From CAIYUC01 sp963682005 (GTDB taxonomy: Bacteria; Bacteroidota; Bacteroidia; Bacteroidales; FEN-979): a stretch of 64,000 nucleotides of DNA. This document shows, piece after piece, positions 62,901-64,000 of the stretch (position 1 is the stretch's first letter; every line of letters starts with the position of its first letter). The notes beneath the pieces are model-generated. The model was not told the DNA's origin. It saw nothing but the letters and a program-made list of their open reading frames with translations, and did not search any database. Made by a program: the position numbers and the translations under genes. Location of the stretch: positions 930,001-994,000 of the forward strand of contig OY820914.1 of the NCBI GenBank assembly GCA_963682005.1. Reading direction: 5' to 3'.

Positions 62901-63624
62901 CCAGGGTGCACAGGCTCTCCAATCGAATACTACAGGGAACAACAATGTAGCCATCGGCCAGGCCGCTCTTCCAAGTATGACAACCGGTATTTCAAATACT
63001 GCAGTCGGACAAGCCGCCCTGAATTTAATCGGTACAGGGAACTACAATACCGGAATCGGGCAAAGTGCCTACCCGACTTCTTCTTCATCAATCACCAACT
63101 GGACCGGTCTTGGTTATAATGTCGGCGGTGCTTCCAGTATTGGTAATTCCGTGGAGATCGGGAATGCATCGGTCACAAGCATTAAAGGACAAGTCAACTT
63201 CACAACGTATAGCGACGGTCGCGTTAAAGACAACATCACTGCCAATGTCCCCGGACTGGATTTTGTGATGAAACTCCGCCCTGTAACCTATAACCTGAAC
63301 ATTCACCGCCAGAATGAAATGATGTTTAAGGATAAAAAAGATGATTTGGCTGAATGGAATGGTAAATATGACATCGAGAAAATGAAAATGACCGGCTTTA
63401 TCGCGCAGGAAGTGGAACAGGTTTCGAAGGATATAAACTTTGATTTCAGCGGTGTCGTAAAGCCGCAAACGGCTGATGGACTGTATGGCCTCCGGTATTC
63501 CGAATTCGTTGTGCCTCTCGTAAAGGCAGTCCAGGAGCAGCAGGCCATCATTGACCAGTTGAAGGAGAAGAACCGGATACTTGAAGAAAGGCTGGAGAAG
63601 ATTGAAAAATTATTGGGAAAATAG
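59941..63624 (+). CDS. Giant 17-residue-repeat surface protein with S74 chaperone/autoprotease tail (copy 2)
   Basis: 1227 residues. The signal peptide region is about 1-24, then the shared N-terminal domain (INYQAIARDASGNPLANQ). From about 260 to 1050 there are roughly 45 units of the pattern NTAxGxxALxxNTTGxx (17 residues), interrupted by one conserved irregular block (SKANSRSLAIGNRAMYFADD). The S74 domain starts near 1087 with catalytic Ser1091 (TYSDGRVKDNI), GFIAQEVEQVSK, and a terminal coiled coil (IIDQLKEKNRILEERLEKIE). Same design as the gene at 21579. Likely a trimeric fibre folded by, and cut from, its S74 tail. It lies downstream of a sensor kinase and response regulator. Confidence 0.87.
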   Translation: MKNTKLFTVVLFTVFFSMNCITGFTEVPHRINYQAIARDASGNPLANQLVAFKVSIIQGLAAPFVVYQETHSLITNQFGLATIQIGGGTAVIGSFYDIDWASGSAFIQTEMDPAGGSAYQSMGTSQLLSVPFALYSEHSGDIFLPGTGIDITGNTITNTLPNATHTGDATGNAALTVVKIQGNPVSSAAPSANQVLQWNGTQWTPSTLSTPASGWLLTGNSGTSEATNFIGTIDNKPLSFRVNNQIAGKISTVSWCTSLGYNSLSSNTGINNTAFGFNTLGANTSGYYNTGVGSSSLAGNSTGKENTATGAGSLSQNSTGNDNSAYGMQSLRDNTTGSYNTAAGSNALNQNTTGNSNTAIGLRSLYMNTIKSNLVAIGDSALYNNGVDATSPLDATENTAVGSKALYSNTTGNDNTAVGFKALIYNTTGYDNNAFGSEALLFNTTGTNNIALGSRALFANTTGIDNTAVGNQTLQNNTTGTGNTATGTHTLVNNTSGTGNSAHGYMTLYFNTTGNYNTANGINALYLNNTGSANTANGVQALYSNTEGNENIAVGNGALYSSKANSRSLAIGNRAMYFADDRTSGRLTYNTAIGYYALQGGTTAANNTGQYNTATGDQSLMSNTSGNKNTACGYSSLSSNTSGANNVAIGSNTLTANTYGYENTAVGTWTLELSTSGNYNSAFGSRALNANTTGNNNTATGTSSLYLNTTGSNNTANGFTALLTNNTGSDNTASGSWSLYSNTSGTANTSVGMNAMYSNNIGINNTAGGSNALYKNTSGNSNTAFGEHCMYMNTTGYNNTAIGSNTLYGNTTGVGNTATGMFSMSGTNMGTENSAYGLNALHDNTSGNKNVACGTSALYQNTTGSHNTAVGEWALYHNSTADYNTASGSYALLYNSTGTHNTANGANAMANNTLGNFNTATGSSSLGTNSIGSYNTAYGYQALYTSTASYNSAVGALSLNLNTTGSSNTAHGYQSLNANTTGSLNTAQGAQALQSNTTGNNNVAIGQAALPSMTTGISNTAVGQAALNLIGTGNYNTGIGQSAYPTSSSSITNWTGLGYNVGGASSIGNSVEIGNASVTSIKGQVNFTTYSDGRVKDNITANVPGLDFVMKLRPVTYNLNIHRQNEMMFKDKKDDLAEWNGKYDIEKMKMTGFIAQEVEQVSKDINFDFSGVVKPQTADGLYGLRYSEFVVPLVKAVQEQQAIIDQLKEKNRILEERLEKIEKLLGK

Positions 63625-63646
63625 AATCCGTTAACGAATTACCTTA

Positions 63647-63722
63647 CCATACCCACCCCTTTTATCCCCTCCCTACTGGTAGGGAGGGGAAGACCCCGAG
63701 TACTCGGGGTCGGGGTGGGTAC
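63647..63722. repeat. Palindromic CCCACCCC...GGTCGGGG element, copy 4
   Basis: Nearly the same as copy 1 (12250-12322), including the GTACTCGGGGTC centre, just after the giant S74 gene. Confidence 0.8.
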
Positions 63723-63743
63723 GCATAACTAAAAAATTAAGCC

Positions 63744-64000
63744 ATGAAAAAGACAACATTTATTATGATGCTCATGCTGATGATGATCAGCTTTGCTCAG
63801 CAGAAAAATCTTTTCGGCCAGTACAAGCCGCAGTCGCCGGTATTCGGCGTTGATGTTCAGCTTTTCAACGAGCCTGATTGCAAGTATGCCAGCTCATGTG
63901 TGAAGGTTGCAGATAACGGATGGATCTTCGTAATGACATCCAAAAACTATTCCGATTACCAAAAAGCTGAAATATACAAATCCGTTGACAACGGGGTGAC
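63744..64000 (+). CDS. Secreted protein start, cut by window edge
   Basis: 85 codons from the ATG at 63744 to the window end with no stop. A Met-rich signal peptide (FIMMLMLMMISFAQ) is followed by YKPQSPVFGVDVQLFNEPDC. The last visible residues (IYKSVDNGVT) look like the start of an Asp-box, so this may be another T9SS-type beta-propeller protein; that is a guess from one motif. Confidence 0.7.
   Translation, partial: MKKTTFIMMLMLMMISFAQQKNLFGQYKPQSPVFGVDVQLFNEPDCKYASSCVKVADNGWIFVMTSKNYSDYQKAEIYKSVDNGV

Noticed and set aside
59941..63624. Prophage origin of the S74 tail proteins
   Set aside because: Both have signal peptides and a shared Bacteroidota secretion-type N-terminal domain, and no other phage genes are present in the window.

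Overview
The window looks like a chromosomal piece of an uncultured member of the Bacteroidota (Bacteroidales/Marinilabiliales-like). The signs are type IX secretion (T9SS) C-terminal tails, many TAnnTTTG (-7) promoter boxes without Shine-Dalgarno sequences, TPR-LuxR and propeller-type histidine kinase regulators, a DUF5916 outer-membrane protein and a Flavobacterium-type L-threonine dehydrogenase. No rRNA, tRNA, CRISPR array, integrase or transposase was seen.

Layout. 1-3.7 kb: an edge-truncated M2-type metallopeptidase, cysS and a small PAS protein. 3.7-11 kb: two tandem paralogous giant T9SS proteins carrying cohesin-like, PKD-like and dockerin-like modules. 11-21.5 kb: L-threonine dehydrogenase, a lipoprotein, an ADP-forming acyl-CoA synthetase/GNAT fusion, a DUF5916 protein, a HEPN/MNT toxin-antitoxin pair with an XRE domain fused to the antitoxin, and a porin. 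21.5-28 kb: a giant 17-residue-repeat protein with an S74 autocleavage tail, an acylphosphatase-like protein and a TPR-LuxR regulator; this block is followed by an orphan copy of the porin's last codons. 28-33.4 kb: a thioredoxin-like protein and an unusual set of acetate transporter, alpha-oxoamine synthase, acyl carrier protein, acetyl-CoA-synthetase-like ligase and AcpS. 33.4-36.5 kb: an accessory zone with long direct repeats around a RelE/ParE-type toxin-antitoxin pair, then an internally deleted DHFR-family gene, a Qnr-like pentapeptide protein and a GyrI-like protein. 36.5-41 kb: an OmpA-family protein, an Asp-box T9SS protein, an orphan copy of the OmpA tail, and kbl. 41-47.5 kb: a lipoprotein, an MFS exporter, an EF-G-like GTPase, adenosine kinase and an MsrB-MsrA lipoprotein. 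47.9-54.3 kb: an ADP-ribosylglycohydrolase-MFP-RND-TolC operon. 54.5-64 kb: a DAACS carboxylate symporter, a sensor kinase, a response regulator, a second giant S74 repeat protein and an edge-truncated secreted protein.

How the genes connect. tdh (11.3 kb) and kbl (39.8 kb) together give the threonine to glycine plus acetyl-CoA route. The 29-33 kb set suggests acetate uptake, activation, loading on a dedicated carrier protein and condensation with an amino acid. Both giant S74 proteins lie next to LuxR-type regulators.

The most unusual feature of the window is its intergenic DNA. It is built from many families of short direct and inverted repeats. Several have entered coding sequence in frame (cysS, adenosine kinase), may encode a signal peptide (thioredoxin-like protein), or supply a stop codon (DAACS symporter). 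Two displaced 3' gene tails (porin, OmpA) differ from the intact genes almost only at synonymous positions, which suggests cassette insertion or paralog replacement at the ends of outer-membrane protein genes.
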